NCBI GenBank assembly: GCA_021770755.1
Contig: JAETQI010000004.1
Span: 81,852 to 145,851, forward strand
From: Lachnospiraceae bacterium
GTDB taxonomy: Bacteria > Bacillota > Clostridia > Lachnospirales > Lachnospiraceae
Direction: 5' to 3'
Length of the DNA stretch: 64,000 bases
Both the position numbers and the translations under genes were made by a program. The notes beneath the pieces were generated by a model that had not been told where the DNA came from, ran no database searches, and saw nothing but the letters and a program-made list of their open reading frames with translations. Positions 35,843 through 45,032 of the stretch are shown piece by piece (position 1 is the first letter of the stretch; every line of letters starts with the position of its first letter).

Positions 35843-38278
35843 CTATCCCATAACGATCTCCACATTCACATCAGACTTCCCGGCCTCAAACGGGATCACG
35901 CAGCCGTCTGTCTTCATGCCGTCGACAGTCATGGAAGCGACGCCCTTCTGGACGTTTTCCGGATTCCGGACAGTGATGTGGTACACCACATCGCGGAAAC
36001 GCCGGGTGAGCTTGAAATCCCCGAATCCTGTCGGTACGCATGGATCGACGCGGAGTCCCTTGTGTGTCGGGTATACGCCGAGGATATACTGCGAGATGTT
36101 CGTGAATGTCCAGGCGGCAGTGCCGGTGAGCCAGCTATTCTTCGCCTCGCCGTGATACTTCGCATCGCGACCTGCGACCATCTGCGAGTATACATAAGGT
36201 TCTGTCCGGTGGATCTCGCTGATCTCCTCCACATACGCCGGACACGTCTTCTGATAGATCTCAAATGCCCTGTCGCCGCGTCCGATGACGGTCTCCGCGA
36301 TGGAAACCCACGGGTTGTTGTGGCAGAAGATACCGGCATTTTCCTTGTATCCGGGCGGATAGGAGGAGATCTCACCGAGCTCGACATGGTACTTGGTGTA
36401 GGCGGGCTGTAATATCATCACGCCGTACTTGGTGTCAAGCTTTTCTTTTACGGAGTTCAGCGCTTTCTCCGCCAGTCCTTCCTTCACGCCGATGCCGGCA
36501 AGCACGCAGAAGCCCTGCGGTTCGATGTAGATCTGTCCCTCCTCGCACTCTTTGGAGCCGACCTTGTGGCTGTATGCGTCGTAAGCCCGCACGAACCATT
36601 CCCCGTCCCAGCCGTCCTTAAGGACGGCGTCGTACATGACTGCGACCTCGTCCCGCGCGCGTTTTGCCTCGGCATCGTCGCCGAGCAGCTCCGCAAGCTG
36701 TGCGTACTCCTCGCCGTACTTGACAAACATTCCGGCGATAAATACGGATTCTGCGACAGGTCCCTCACTCGGACCAAAGGTCTGGAAGGATTCGCCCGGG
36801 TGCTCGGAGAAGCAGTTGAGGTTCAGGCAGTCATTCCAGTCGGCGCGCCCGATGAGCGGCAGCTTGTGCGGTCCCTTGTGGTTCACGATATAGTCAAACG
36901 AGCGCTTTAAGTGTTCCATCAGGGTGGTGGCAGCACTCATGTCATTGTCGTAGGGCACCATTTCCTGTAAGATCGACAGGTCGCCCGTCTCGCGGACATA
37001 GGCGCTCGTGCCTGCGATCAGCCACAGTGGATCGTCGTTGAAGCCGCTTCCGATGTCGGAGTTGCCCTTCTTGGTGAGCGGCTGGTACTGATGGTAAGCG
37101 CTTCCGTCCGAGAACTGTGTCGAGGCGATGTCGATGATGCGCTCGCGTGCGCGGTCGGGGATCAGATGCACGAAACCGAGCAGATCCTGGCAGGAATCCC
37201 GAAAACCCATACCGCGCCCGATGCCGGATTCATAGTAGGAGGCAGAACGGCTCATGTTGAACGTCACCATGCACTGATACTGGTTCCAGATGTTGACCAT
37301 GCGGTTGACCTTCTCGTTGGAGGACTCAACGACATAGCGGCCAAGCAGGTCTCTCCAGTAGTCGTTCAGCTCCGCAAACGCCCTGTCGACAGCGGCGTCG
37401 GTGCTGTACTTTGCGATCATCGCATTGGCGGGCTTCTTGTTCACGACGTTTGGCGCCTCAAATTTCTCCCCGACAGGATTTTCCAGATAACCCAGCAGGA
37501 ATACATAAGACGTTTCTTCCCCGGGAGCGAGCGTGATGTCGATCTGGTGTGCGGCGATCGGTGACCAGCCGCTTGCCACCGAATTGGTACATCTGCCAGC
37601 CAGCACCGCCTCGGGCTTATCGGCGCCGTTGTAAGTGCCGATAAAGCTGTCGCGGATCGTGTCAAAACCGTCGACATCCGTGTTCACGGTATAGACTGCG
37701 TAGTGGTTTCTGCGCTCGCGGTACTCTGTCTTGTGGTAGATCGTGGAGCCGATCACCTCGACTTCGCCGGTGCTTAAGTTTCTCTGGAAGTTTCTGGAGT
37801 CGTCGTCGGCATTCCACAGGCACCACTCCACATAGGAGAAAAGGGAGAGGGTCTTTTGGACATCGGCGTTATTTTTTATTTTAATCTGTGAGATCTCGCA
37901 GTTGTCGTCCATCGGCACAAACGTGAGAACAGATGCCTGCACATCGTTCTTAGAGGCGGTGAAGCGGCTGTAGCCGATGCCGTGGCGGCACTCGTAGGCG
38001 TCTAGCTTTGTCTTGGTCGGCTGCCAGCCCGGATTCCAGACGGTATCGCCGTCCTTTATGTAGAAATATTTGCCGTTGGTATCGTAGGGGACATCGTTGT
38101 AGCGGTAGCGTGTGAGTCTTAAGAGCTTTGCGTCCTTGTAGAACGTGTAGCCGCCGCAGGTGTTTGAGATCAGTGTGAAGAAATCCCTGCAGCCCAGATA
38201 GTTGATCCATGGGAGCGGTGTCTTAGGGGTGGTGATGACATATTCGCGGTTGGCGTCGTCAAAGTATCCGAATTTCAT
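35843..38278 (-). CDS. GH94 cellobiose phosphorylase
   Basis: 811 residues, the usual length for cellobiose phosphorylase. N-terminal '[18 protein letters not shown]' and 'PWINYLG' are characteristic of the group, as are '[17 protein letters not shown]', the catalytic-Asp region '[12 protein letters not shown]' and the late '[14 protein letters not shown]'. It splits cellobiose with phosphate into glucose 1-phosphate and glucose in the cytoplasm, saving one ATP. AAGGAG precedes the start. It is divergent from a LacI regulator, with matching operator-like palindromes in the intergenic region. Another beta-glucoside phosphorylase specificity cannot be excluded. Confidence 0.92.
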   Translation of the reverse strand: MKFGYFDDANREYVITTPKTPLPWINYLGCRDFFTLISNTCGGYTFYKDAKLLRLTRYRYNDVPYDTNGKYFYIKDGDTVWNPGWQPTKTKLDAYECRHGIGYSRFTASKNDVQASVLTFVPMDDNCEISQIKIKNNADVQKTLSLFSYVEWCLWNADDDSRNFQRNLSTGEVEVIGSTIYHKTEYRERRNHYAVYTVNTDVDGFDTIRDSFIGTYNGADKPEAVLAGRCTNSVASGWSPIAAHQIDITLAPGEETSYVFLLGYLENPVGEKFEAPNVVNKKPANAMIAKYSTDAAVDRAFAELNDYWRDLLGRYVVESSNEKVNRMVNIWNQYQCMVTFNMSRSASYYESGIGRGMGFRDSCQDLLGFVHLIPDRARERIIDIASTQFSDGSAYHQYQPLTKKGNSDIGSGFNDDPLWLIAGTSAYVRETGDLSILQEMVPYDNDMSAATTLMEHLKRSFDYIVNHKGPHKLPLIGRADWNDCLNLNCFSEHPGESFQTFGPSEGPVAESVFIAGMFVKYGEEYAQLAELLGDDAEAKRARDEVAVMYDAVLKDGWDGEWFVRAYDAYSHKVGSKECEEGQIYIEPQGFCVLAGIGVKEGLAEKALNSVKEKLDTKYGVMILQPAYTKYHVELGEISSYPPGYKENAGIFCHNNPWVSIAETVIGRGDRAFEIYQKTCPAYVEEISEIHRTEPYVYSQMVAGRDAKYHGEAKNSWLTGTAAWTFTNISQYILGVYPTHKGLRVDPCVPTGFGDFKLTRRFRDVVYHITVRNPENVQKGVASMTVDGMKTDGCVIPFEAGKSDVNVEIVMG

Positions 38279-38381
38279 GGTTTGTCTTCTCCTTCTTAAA
38301 ATGAAATTTGAGTGTGCAGCCCACGACGCTGATCTTGTCCGGGTGAAGTACCAGAGTGCGCCGCACAGCAGTTGATACAGT

Positions 38382-38399
38382 TACGAAAACGTTTAAGTA
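38382..38399. promoter_or_regulatory. LacI-type operator O2 (GH94 side)
   Basis: Contains AAACGTTT (38387-38394) within ACGAAAACGTTTAAGT. It shares G-N-AAACGTTTAAG with the palindrome next to the regulator gene; centres are 140 bp apart, which would allow looping. Confidence 0.7.
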
Positions 38400-38486
38400 A
38401 ATCTTATATGATAAATCTATCACAGGAATCTCATAAAAGCAAGGTAAAAATTTTAATTGTTGGAAAAGTCAATTCCGGAAAAGGGC

Positions 38487-38537
38487 TTGCGCGGACGGTC
38501 AGGCTGATGTATGCTGTATATTGCGTAAACGTTTAAG
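38487..38537 (+). promoter_or_regulatory. Promoter and operator O1 of the LacI regulator gene
   Basis: A candidate promoter TTGCGC (38487-38492), 17 bases, TATGCT (38510-38515), directly followed by the palindrome AAACGTTT (38527-38534) at the expected transcription start. Binding here would block the regulator's own transcription. Confidence 0.65.
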
Positions 38538-38558
38538 ATGAGAAAGATGAGGGATGAT

Positions 38559-39575
38559 ATGGTTTCCATGAAAGACATCGCAGCGGCATGCGGCGTATCC
38601 GTCGCAACGGTCAGCAAGGCGATCAACGACCACAATGACATCGGCACAGAGACGAAAGAGAAGATCAGGCGCACGGCAAAGGCGCTTGGCTATTATCCAA
38701 ATTCTTCTGCGAGGGCACTAAAGACAAACAGAACCTACAATCTCGGCGTTTTGTATAAAGAGGAATCCGGGAGCGGGCTGACGCACGGGTATTTTTCCGG
38801 CGTGCTCGAGTCTTTCCGCAATGCGGCGGAAAATGCGGGGTATGACATCACATTCCTGAGCAACTCGAAAAAGCGCAAGGACCGGATGTCCTATCTCGAG
38901 CATACGTTATACCGGGGAATGGACGGCGTGCTGATCGCGGTCGCTGATTACGGCGACGCCGAGGTTGTGGAACTGCTGTCGAGTGCGCTTCCGGTGGTCA
39001 CGGTTGACTATGTGTATCAGGGCAGGATATCTGTCCTGTCAGACAATATCGCAGGCATGGAAGCCCTTCTTTCTTATATATATGGGCAGGGGCACAGGGA
39101 GATCGCGTATATCTATGGGGAGGATTCCATGGTCACGACCAACAGGCTTTCCGCGTATTACCGTTTTTACGGGAAAAAGAACCTGGCAGTCAGGGAGGTG
39201 TTTCTGCAGAGGGGACGGTACAGGGATTCCTACACGGCAGGACGCATCACCGGCTGGCTGCTGGAGCAGCCGCAGCCGCCGACCTGTATCCTGTACGCGG
39301 ATGACTTTTCGGCGATCGGTGGCATGAACGTGATCAGGAGCAGAGGTCTGCGGATACCGCAGGACATCTCGATCGCGGGATATGACGGAATAGCGATGGC
39401 ATCACAGCTAACGCCGCAGCTTGCGACGTACCGTCAGGATACAACGGGGATCGGCAGTCTGGCGGCAAAACAGTTGATCAGCCTGATCGAGAATCCAAAG
39501 GCGACGCCCATCTGTCAGCATGTGATGAGCGGGGAACTGGTCGTGGGCGGATCGGTGGCAAAAATAGTTTTATAA
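38559..39575 (+). CDS. LacI family transcriptional regulator
   Basis: About 338 residues. N-terminal helix-turn-helix 'MKDIAAACGVSVATVSKAIN' and hinge 'LGYYPNSSARALKTNRT', followed by a periplasmic-binding-protein-like effector domain ('GVLYKEESGSG', 'VVTVDYVYQGR', 'SIAGYDGIAMASQLTP'). ATG 38559 is favoured by GAGGG five bases upstream and by the family start; ATG 38538 is in the same frame. It is divergent from the cellobiose phosphorylase gene and probably represses it, with a sugar or sugar phosphate as inducer. Confidence 0.93.
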   Translation: MVSMKDIAAACGVSVATVSKAINDHNDIGTETKEKIRRTAKALGYYPNSSARALKTNRTYNLGVLYKEESGSGLTHGYFSGVLESFRNAAENAGYDITFLSNSKKRKDRMSYLEHTLYRGMDGVLIAVADYGDAEVVELLSSALPVVTVDYVYQGRISVLSDNIAGMEALLSYIYGQGHREIAYIYGEDSMVTTNRLSAYYRFYGKKNLAVREVFLQRGRYRDSYTAGRITGWLLEQPQPPTCILYADDFSAIGGMNVIRSRGLRIPQDISIAGYDGIAMASQLTPQLATYRQDTTGIGSLAAKQLISLIENPKATPICQHVMSGELVVGGSVAKIVL

Positions 39576-39629
39576 AATTTTATAATTCGTTAATTTACCT
39601 TATATGCATCGTATGATAGGATAAGGTAT

Positions 39630-40043
39630 ATGACAAATGAAAAGCGGGGCAGGGATATGGCAGGGATATTGTACGATGCCAGACGCATCAAGGCGTACGA
39701 GGGGCTTCTGGCGCTTGGGGAGATCGCAGATGAGACAAAGCAGTGGTGTGATGAACTCTGGGAGGAGCTTGTGTTTGACACAGAGCTTCTGGAAGAGCTT
39801 GTTTTTTTCATGGAGCATCATTGTCTGAGGGACAAGGTGCACTGTGAGGGATACGGGCTCACGGATCTGTATATCTGGCAGATGAACAGATACAATGTCA
39901 TCGGTGATTCTGGCAAGAACACAGACGCCTGCAACAAGGACAGGATGGTGCTTCACGCATTTCGGGACATGATCGATATGAAAAAGGAACCCGCGGTATA
40001 TGTAAAGAGAATGACGATGGGCAGAGGGATGGACCAGGCGTAG
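39630..40043 (+). CDS. Hypothetical protein, 137 residues
   Basis: Not recognised. An acidic helical protein ('CDELWEELVFDTELLEELVFFMEHH') with six cysteines/histidines scattered and no membrane segment. Start uncertain: ATG 39630 has AAGG upstream, ATG 39657 follows GGGGCAGGG. It precedes the DUF1700 gene by 20 bases and probably shares its transcript. Confidence 0.65.
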   Translation: MTNEKRGRDMAGILYDARRIKAYEGLLALGEIADETKQWCDELWEELVFDTELLEELVFFMEHHCLRDKVHCEGYGLTDLYIWQMNRYNVIGDSGKNTDACNKDRMVLHAFRDMIDMKKEPAVYVKRMTMGRGMDQA

Positions 40044-40063
40044 GCGATGAGGTGGGGGTTATT

Positions 40064-40549
40064 ATGAACTGTGAGGATTTTTTGAGACAATTTCGGGATG
40101 CGCTGGATGGAAAAGTGTCGGAGAATGTGATACAGGACAATGTGAATTATTACAGGACATATATCAACAGTCAGACAGCGGGCGGCAGGAGCGAGTCGGA
40201 TGTGCTCAGGATGCTGGGAGATCCGAGACTTTTGGCAAAGACGATCGAGGAGAGCAGCAAGTTTGCATCCGGCAATGAGAGCCGGAGCGCGGGCGGCTAT
40301 TCCAATCCGAATTACGCAAATTATAGTTATGGCCCGGCGGGAAGTACAGACCGTGACTATACGGATGCGTCGGATGGGAAGCGCGGCAGGCTGCCGGGCT
40401 GGCTGATCACCTGCATCGTGATGGTCGTGGTCTTCCTGGTGCTGTCTGTCGTGTTCCGTGTATTTGTGTTTCTGGTGCCGTATATCGTTGTGCTTATGCT
40501 GGCGGGCTTTCTGGTCAGGACGTTTCGTAGCTGGTGGCAGCGAAAATGA
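40064..40549 (+). CDS. DUF1700 (HAAS domain) membrane protein
   Basis: 161 residues. The N-terminal helical segment 'NCEDFLRQFRDALDGKVSENVIQDNVNYYRTYI' and 'LRMLGDPRLLAKTI' is the HAAS pattern of short helices ending in 'LG.P..lA'. A Gly/Ser/Tyr-rich linker (about residues 70-105) leads to two adjacent transmembrane segments at the C terminus. HAAS proteins often act as regulators next to PadR-type factors, none of which is seen here. GAGGTGGGGG precedes ATG 40064. Confidence 0.8.
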   Translation: MNCEDFLRQFRDALDGKVSENVIQDNVNYYRTYINSQTAGGRSESDVLRMLGDPRLLAKTIEESSKFASGNESRSAGGYSNPNYANYSYGPAGSTDRDYTDASDGKRGRLPGWLITCIVMVVVFLVLSVVFRVFVFLVPYIVVLMLAGFLVRTFRSWWQRK

Positions 40550-40579
40550 AAAACGACCATCGCGTGGTCGTTTTTCTTT
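40549..40579 (+). terminator. Terminator after the DUF1700 gene
   Basis: AAAAACGACCA (40549-40559), loop TCGCG, TGGTCGTTTTT (40565-40575). It begins at the last base of the stop codon. Confidence 0.92.
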
Positions 40580-40612
40580 AAGGGGAGTATAAATAATTAA
40601 TATATAAGGGTT

Positions 40613-40642
40613 GTAAAGAGGATTGAAGGAGTATCTCTTTAC
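40613..40642. other. Hairpin in the gap before the Asn-rich gene
   Basis: GTAAAGAG (40613-40620) pairs with CTCTTTAC (40635-40642). The rest of 40580-40820 is A+T-rich and shows no gene. Confidence 0.4.
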
Positions 40643-40822
40643 TGATTTCAGTATATCAAGAGTAGTCGCAAAGGTCAACTGATTTCTGAAAATAAAACCT
40701 ACCAAACAATGATCACCGGATTTGGGCAGTGTTTCCAAAGTTAACAAGATATGTAAATTAAAAACAATGTATAAAAATGTGCGTTTAGGCAAATCATATC
40801 TGTGTAGCATATAAAGTGCTGA

Positions 40823-40878
40823 TGACATACAAAAAATGCAGTTGCAGATGTATGTCAGAAAAAAGGGAACACGTTCCC
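40823..40878 (+). promoter_or_regulatory. Structured leader of the Asn-rich micro-protein
   Basis: Two hairpins precede the ribosome site: TGACATAC (40823-40830) with GTATGTCA (40850-40857), and GGGAAC (40865-40870) with GTTCCC (40873-40878). The second is a compact inverted repeat seven bases before the Shine-Dalgarno and could be an operator or an RNA stem. Confidence 0.5.
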
Positions 40879-40899
40879 GAAAAATTTGGAGGTATCATT

Positions 40900-41058
40900 A
40901 TGGCTGGAACAAACAACAACTACGATCAGAACAAGTCCAATAACAACTCACAGAATTCTCAGAACTCACAGAATTCTCAGAACAGCACGAACAACAGCAA
41001 TTCTGAGAACAACCAGAAGAATTGCAAGAACAGCACAAACAACAATAACAACAAGTAA
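40900..41058 (+). CDS. Asn/Gln/Ser-rich micro-protein, 52 residues
   Basis: The product starts 'MAGTNNNYDQNKSNNN', continues with four tandem 'SQN' units, then 'STNNSNSENNQKNCKN' and ends in an Asn-rich tail before the last Lys. More than half of all residues are Asn or Gln and there is one Cys. TTTGGAGGT lies nine bases upstream, an excellent ribosome site, so translation is likely. It has its own terminator. It has no membrane segment and is expected to be disordered. Function unknown; spore- or surface-associated small proteins have such compositions, but this is only a suggestion. Confidence 0.75.
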   Translation: MAGTNNNYDQNKSNNNSQNSQNSQNSQNSTNNSNSENNQKNCKNSTNNNNNK

Positions 41059-41078
41059 TCGGTGCTGGATCAGGAGAA

Positions 41079-41110
41079 GGCAGGGCTTGCGAGCAGGTCC
41101 TGTCTTTTTC
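41079..41110 (+). terminator. Terminator of the Asn-rich gene
   Basis: GGCAGG (41079-41084) pairs with CCTGTC (41099-41104) with inner CTTGC/GCAGG-like pairs, followed by TTTTTC. Confidence 0.7.
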
Positions 41111-41206
41111 ATTTTCACGATTTTTTTGTTTGACAGATGGAACTAATGAATATAAGATAATATAGAAAACAATATCATCAGCAAAGAATTTTTATCGGAG
41201 AATATC

Positions 41207-42361
41207 ATGAAGAGATACGAATTGATCGCGCCCTGTCATTTTGGTCTGGAGTCGGTCTTAAAGCAGGAGATCACAGACCTTGGATACGACGTGTCGCAGG
41301 TGGAGGACGGCAGGGTGACTTTTATCGGGGATGATGAGGCAGTCTGCCGCGCCAACATAGGGCTTAGGACAGCGGAGCGGATACTGATCAAAGTGGGAAG
41401 CTTTCACGCGGAGACATTTGACGAACTGTTTGAGAACACGAGATCGCTTCCGTGGGAGGAGTACATACCCGCAGATGGAAAATTCTGGGTTGCAAAGGCA
41501 GCGAGCGTGAAGAGCAGGCTGTTCTCCCCGTCCGATATACAGTCCATCATGAAAAAGGCGATGGTGGAGCGGCTGAAACAGGTGTATCATGTCAGTTGGT
41601 TTGCCGAGGATGGGCAGAGCTTTCCGGTGCGTGTTTTTCTGATGAAAGATACGGTGACCGTAGGGCTGGATACGACAGGCGAGTCCCTGCATAAGAGGGG
41701 ATACCGCAGACTTACGGCGAAGGCACCGATCGCGGAGAATCTCGCGGCGGCGCTGATCATGCTGACGCCATGGAAGAGCGACAGGATCCTTGTGGACCCG
41801 TTCTGCGGAAGCGGGACAATATTAATAGAAGCGGCGCTGATGGCGGCAAATATTGCGCCGGGAATGAAGCGGGGATTTACGGCGGTGAGATGGGATCACC
41901 TCATTGACAAAAAAGTGTGGGATGGCTGCTATGAGGAGGCGCGGGAAATGGTTGACCTGTCTGTTGCAGCCGATCTCGAGGGCAGCGACCTCGACCCGGA
42001 GATGATCCGGATCGCACAGCAGAATGCCCGGATCGCGGGGGTGGCGGATCTGATCAGATTTGGACAAAAAGATGTGGGCGCGTTTTCGCATGACGGAGCA
42101 TATGGCTTTATCATAACCAATCCGCCCTACGGCGAGCGCCTTGAGGAGAAAGCGGATCTGCCGCCGCTCTACAGAAAGCTGGGTGAGCGGTTCAGGCGTC
42201 TCGATACATGGTCGCTGTATGTGATCACCTCCTACGAGGAGGCACAGCGGGATATTGGCAGGAAGGCTGACCGGAACAGAAAGATCTATAACGGTATGAT
42301 GAAAACGTACTATTATCAGTTCATGGGACCGCGTCCGCCGAGAAAACAGGCAGACAGTTGA
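41207..42361 (+). CDS. THUMP-domain class I methyltransferase (RlmL/YpsC-like)
   Basis: 384 residues. N-terminal ferredoxin-like and THUMP region (about 1-155, 'MKRYELIAPCHFGLESVLKQEI'), then a UPF0020 methyltransferase domain with the SAM-binding 'VDPFCGSGTILIEAAL' and catalytic 'TNPPYGERL'. This family methylates N2 of guanine in 23S rRNA; old annotations call it an N6-adenine DNA methylase. GGAGAATATC precedes the start. It begins a run of four co-directed genes. Confidence 0.93.
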   Translation: MKRYELIAPCHFGLESVLKQEITDLGYDVSQVEDGRVTFIGDDEAVCRANIGLRTAERILIKVGSFHAETFDELFENTRSLPWEEYIPADGKFWVAKAASVKSRLFSPSDIQSIMKKAMVERLKQVYHVSWFAEDGQSFPVRVFLMKDTVTVGLDTTGESLHKRGYRRLTAKAPIAENLAAALIMLTPWKSDRILVDPFCGSGTILIEAALMAANIAPGMKRGFTAVRWDHLIDKKVWDGCYEEAREMVDLSVAADLEGSDLDPEMIRIAQQNARIAGVADLIRFGQKDVGAFSHDGAYGFIITNPPYGERLEEKADLPPLYRKLGERFRRLDTWSLYVITSYEEAQRDIGRKADRNRKIYNGMMKTYYYQFMGPRPPRKQADS

Positions 42362-42374
42362 GGATGGGAAGACA

Positions 42375-43523
42375 ATGCAGACCAGGGATATCGTAGGGAA
42401 GAAACAGATCAAGGATACGGAGACTGCGCAGGTGAAGACCGCGGCGGAAGGCTGTGCGCTCACGCGGGCGGAGATCGGACAGATCATCGCCGGGGAGAGA
42501 GACCGGCTGTACCGCTCGACGCAGATCGTCTCGGTGGTCTTTGCATTCATCTCGGCTGTGCTGATGGCAGGCTTCAAGATGAATGAGGGCTTCTTCGATG
42601 CAAGCAGCCGGATCGGCATTCTGATGGAGAGCGTGAACGCACAGGAGATCGGTCTTTCGGCTCCGAAGGTGAATGTGCGCACGACTTTTCGGGATGAGGA
42701 CCAGTCGAGACTGGTGATACCGCTGCAGGTGCCGATCGCCGGCGAGGATGTCAGCATCCGGGAAGAGTTTATCCAGAATAAATACGTCATCACACTGTCG
42801 GACTACTCAGAAAATGTTCCGAACGGAGTGGAGCTGGTGAGTGATTCGACGATCATGGATGCGGTGGGCGTTTACAGGCAGAACGATGATGTCGTAGTGG
42901 AGGTCTACTGCAGGGATCTGTATGACTATGAACTGGTGACAGAGACTAGCGCGCTGACAGTGCGCTTTAAGGATATGGGGGACAGCTATGCCGCATCCGC
43001 GGTCGTATGGTTTCCCTATGACGACAAGAACCGTCTGGCGCTTCCGGAGTGGCGGCAGAGGATCGGCCAGTATGCCGCGGACAACCGCATCAAGCTCTAT
43101 ATGGCACCGGATATGCAGGAGGAATACTCGCAGGAGGATGTGATCGCATTTGCGAACAGGATCCGCGCGGACATGGTGCTTGGCGTGCAGGTGGAGGGAA
43201 ACAGCGGGCAGCAGTCCTACATGACAGGGATCTGCAATTCGACGTATTTTATCCCGGATTATAACAGTACACATCTGTCAGTGGTCATGGCGGAGGCGTT
43301 TCTGGAGGCGACGCAGATCGGAATGCGGGGCTTTGAGGAGGGAGACAGCACCCATGTACTGGTATCGGAGGCGACAGTTCCGTCTGCAGTCATCAGCATT
43401 TCATTGACGCAAAAGGACATGGAAAGCGTGGAAAATGAATATAGATTAAATGAGAAGATCGTGACAGCCCTTGAGAAGACAATGGGTGACATTATGCACA
43501 ATTATATTCTAAAATCAGAATAG
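42375..43523 (+). CDS. Membrane-anchored amidase_3-like protein lacking the zinc ligands
   Basis: 382 residues: a cytoplasmic N terminus, one transmembrane helix (about residues 52-72, 'SVVFAFISAVLMAGF'), a beta-rich middle domain and a C-terminal part with the topology of N-acetylmuramoyl-L-alanine amidase_3 ('VIAFANRIRADMVLGVQVEG', 'SVVMAEAFLEATQIGMRGFEEG', 'VLVSEATVPSAVISI'). The zinc ligands that normally lie in 'GHGG', a following Glu and 'SIHAN' are replaced by 'WFPYDD' and 'GVQVEG'. It is therefore probably a non-catalytic cell-wall binding or regulatory protein. It lies 13 bases after the methyltransferase gene. Confidence 0.7.
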   Translation: MQTRDIVGKKQIKDTETAQVKTAAEGCALTRAEIGQIIAGERDRLYRSTQIVSVVFAFISAVLMAGFKMNEGFFDASSRIGILMESVNAQEIGLSAPKVNVRTTFRDEDQSRLVIPLQVPIAGEDVSIREEFIQNKYVITLSDYSENVPNGVELVSDSTIMDAVGVYRQNDDVVVEVYCRDLYDYELVTETSALTVRFKDMGDSYAASAVVWFPYDDKNRLALPEWRQRIGQYAADNRIKLYMAPDMQEEYSQEDVIAFANRIRADMVLGVQVEGNSGQQSYMTGICNSTYFIPDYNSTHLSVVMAEAFLEATQIGMRGFEEGDSTHVLVSEATVPSAVISISLTQKDMESVENEYRLNEKIVTALEKTMGDIMHNYILKSE

Positions 43524-43556
43524 GGAATACGTTGGGAGAACAGGAGGAACAGACAG

Positions 43557-44174
43557 ATGAAAGTGGATAAGATCGTATTTGCCACAGGGAACGCCGGAAA
43601 AATGAAAGAGATACGGATGATCATGGCCGATCTCGGGCTGGAGATCGAGTCGATGAAGGAGGCCGGTGCTGACGTGGATATCGTGGAGGACGGGAAGACT
43701 TTTGAGGAAAATGCCATGATCAAGGCGTCCGCCATTGCGGACGCCTTGCAAAAGGACGGCGTGCAGGCGGTCGTGCTTGCGGATGATTCCGGACTGGAAG
43801 TCGATTATCTGAATAAAGAGCCGGGGATCTATTCCGCTAGATACATGGGGGAGGATACGTCCTATACGATCAAGAATGCCAGCCTGATCCAGCGGCTTGA
43901 GGGCGTGCCGGACGAGAAGCGCACAGCGCGGTTCGTGTGTGTCATTGCCGCGGTGTTTCCCGATGGGAGGAGCTTTACGGCAAGGGCTGCGATCGAGGGC
44001 AGGATCGGCTATGAGGAGCGGGGGCAGAATGGTTTTGGCTACGATCCGATCTTTTATCTGCCGGAGTACGGCATGTATTCGGCGGAGCTTGCACCGGAGG
44101 AAAAGAACCGCATCAGCCACCGGGGGAAGGCGCTGGAGGAAATGAAAAAGGTGTTGAGGCAGGAGTGTATATGA
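43557..44174 (+). CDS. rdgB: XTP/dITP pyrophosphatase (HAM1 family)
   Basis: 205 residues with the HAM1 motifs 'FATGNAGKMKEIRMI', 'TFEENAMIKASAIADA', 'VLADDSGLEVDYLN' and the late 'GFGYDPIFYLPEY ... KNRISHRGKAL'. It removes non-canonical purine nucleoside triphosphates and so protects DNA. GGAGG lies upstream. The stop overlaps the phosphodiesterase start (ATGA). Confidence 0.96.
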   Translation: MKVDKIVFATGNAGKMKEIRMIMADLGLEIESMKEAGADVDIVEDGKTFEENAMIKASAIADALQKDGVQAVVLADDSGLEVDYLNKEPGIYSARYMGEDTSYTIKNASLIQRLEGVPDEKRTARFVCVIAAVFPDGRSFTARAAIEGRIGYEERGQNGFGYDPIFYLPEYGMYSAELAPEEKNRISHRGKALEEMKKVLRQECI

Positions 44175-44653
44175 AGATACTGATCGTCAGTGACACGCAC
44201 AGAAAAAATGAAAACTACATGAAAGCGCTGCAGCAGGCGGGAGAACTGGATCTGGTCATACATCTCGGCGATATCGAGGGTAGTGAATACACGATCCAGG
44301 AGGCGGCAGGCTGCCCTGTGGAAATGGTTGCCGGAAATAATGACTTTTTTTCGGATTTACCTTCAGAAAAGACTTTACAAATAGGTAAGTATTGTGTTAT
44401 GATAACGCATGGTCATCACTATTATATCAATATGGGAAACGAGATGCTAAAAAAGGAAGCGATCGTTCAGGGGGCGGATATCGTGATGTATGGTCACACC
44501 CATAAGCCGGTGATCGAGCGGTCGGACGGGATCATCGCGATCAATCCGGGAAGTCTGTCCTATCCGAGACAGGAGAACAGGAAACCTTCCTATATCATCA
44601 TGGAACTGGATGCGCACGGTGAGGCGGGATTTGAGCTCAAATATGTCGAATGA
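44171..44653 (+). CDS. YfcE/MJ0936-type metallophosphoesterase
   Basis: 160 residues with the calcineurin-like motifs in order: 'IVSDTHRKNEN', 'HLGDIEG', 'VAGNNDF', 'ITHGHHYY', 'MYGHTHKPVIE'. ATG 44171 follows AGGAG and overlaps the rdgB stop; the pair rdgB-yfcE is a frequent operon. It hydrolyses a phosphodiester of unknown physiological identity. Confidence 0.93.
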   Translation: MKILIVSDTHRKNENYMKALQQAGELDLVIHLGDIEGSEYTIQEAAGCPVEMVAGNNDFFSDLPSEKTLQIGKYCVMITHGHHYYINMGNEMLKKEAIVQGADIVMYGHTHKPVIERSDGIIAINPGSLSYPRQENRKPSYIIMELDAHGEAGFELKYVE

Positions 44654-44717
44654 GCACCGCGATGCTGGAATTGTGAATGTTCATTAAAAAAAAGAATGAA
44701 AAAAATATAAAAAAGTG

Positions 44718-44746
44718 TTGACATGGACAAAAAAGTCGTGTATACT
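44718..44746 (+). promoter_or_regulatory. Promoter of the tRNA operon
   Basis: -35 TTGACA (44718-44723), 17 bases, -10 TATACT (44741-44746); a perfect -35 box typical of stable RNA operons. Confidence 0.92.
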
Positions 44747-44789
44747 GATACTCGTCGCTGTGAGAAATAATGGATTGAGAATTGAGCGG

Positions 44790-44864
44790 CGGGGTGTGGC
44801 TCAGCTTGGCTAGAGCGCCTGGTTTGGGACCAGGAGGTCGCAGGTTCGAATCCTGTCACCCCGA
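44790..44864 (+). tRNA. tRNA-Pro (UGG)
   Basis: Acceptor CGGGGTG/CACCCCG, anticodon TGG in loop TTTGGGA, T-loop GGTTCGAATCC. No encoded CCA. Confidence 0.97.
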
Positions 44865-44925
44865 TTGCAGATACAGCTTTTGACTGTATATATGATTTTT
44901 GATCATGTGATATTTCTCTATATAT

Positions 44926-44996
44926 GCGGGTGTAGTTCAATGGTAGAACACCAGCCTTCCAAGCTGGATACGTGGGTTCGATTCCCATCACCCGCT
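44926..44996 (+). tRNA. tRNA-Gly (UCC)
   Basis: Acceptor GCGGGTG/CACCCGC, anticodon TCC in loop CTTCCAA, T-loop GGTTCGATTCC. No encoded CCA. Confidence 0.97.
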
Positions 44997-45032
44997 CTGG
45001 TGAAGCGTTTGTTGCTTCGCAAAGTTCTTTAT

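Noticed and set aside
36566..37564. Rightward open frames opposite the GH94 gene
   Set aside because: They mirror conserved phosphorylase codons and lack ribosome sites.
40945..41050. Short tandem repeats resembling a CRISPR or satellite array
   Set aside because: The repeats are in-frame codons for Ser-Gln-Asn units of the Asn-rich peptide; there are no spacers and no cas genes.
41207..42361. DNA adenine methylase as part of a restriction system
   Set aside because: The NPPY motif is shared, but the N-terminal THUMP region and housekeeping context point to rRNA methylation.
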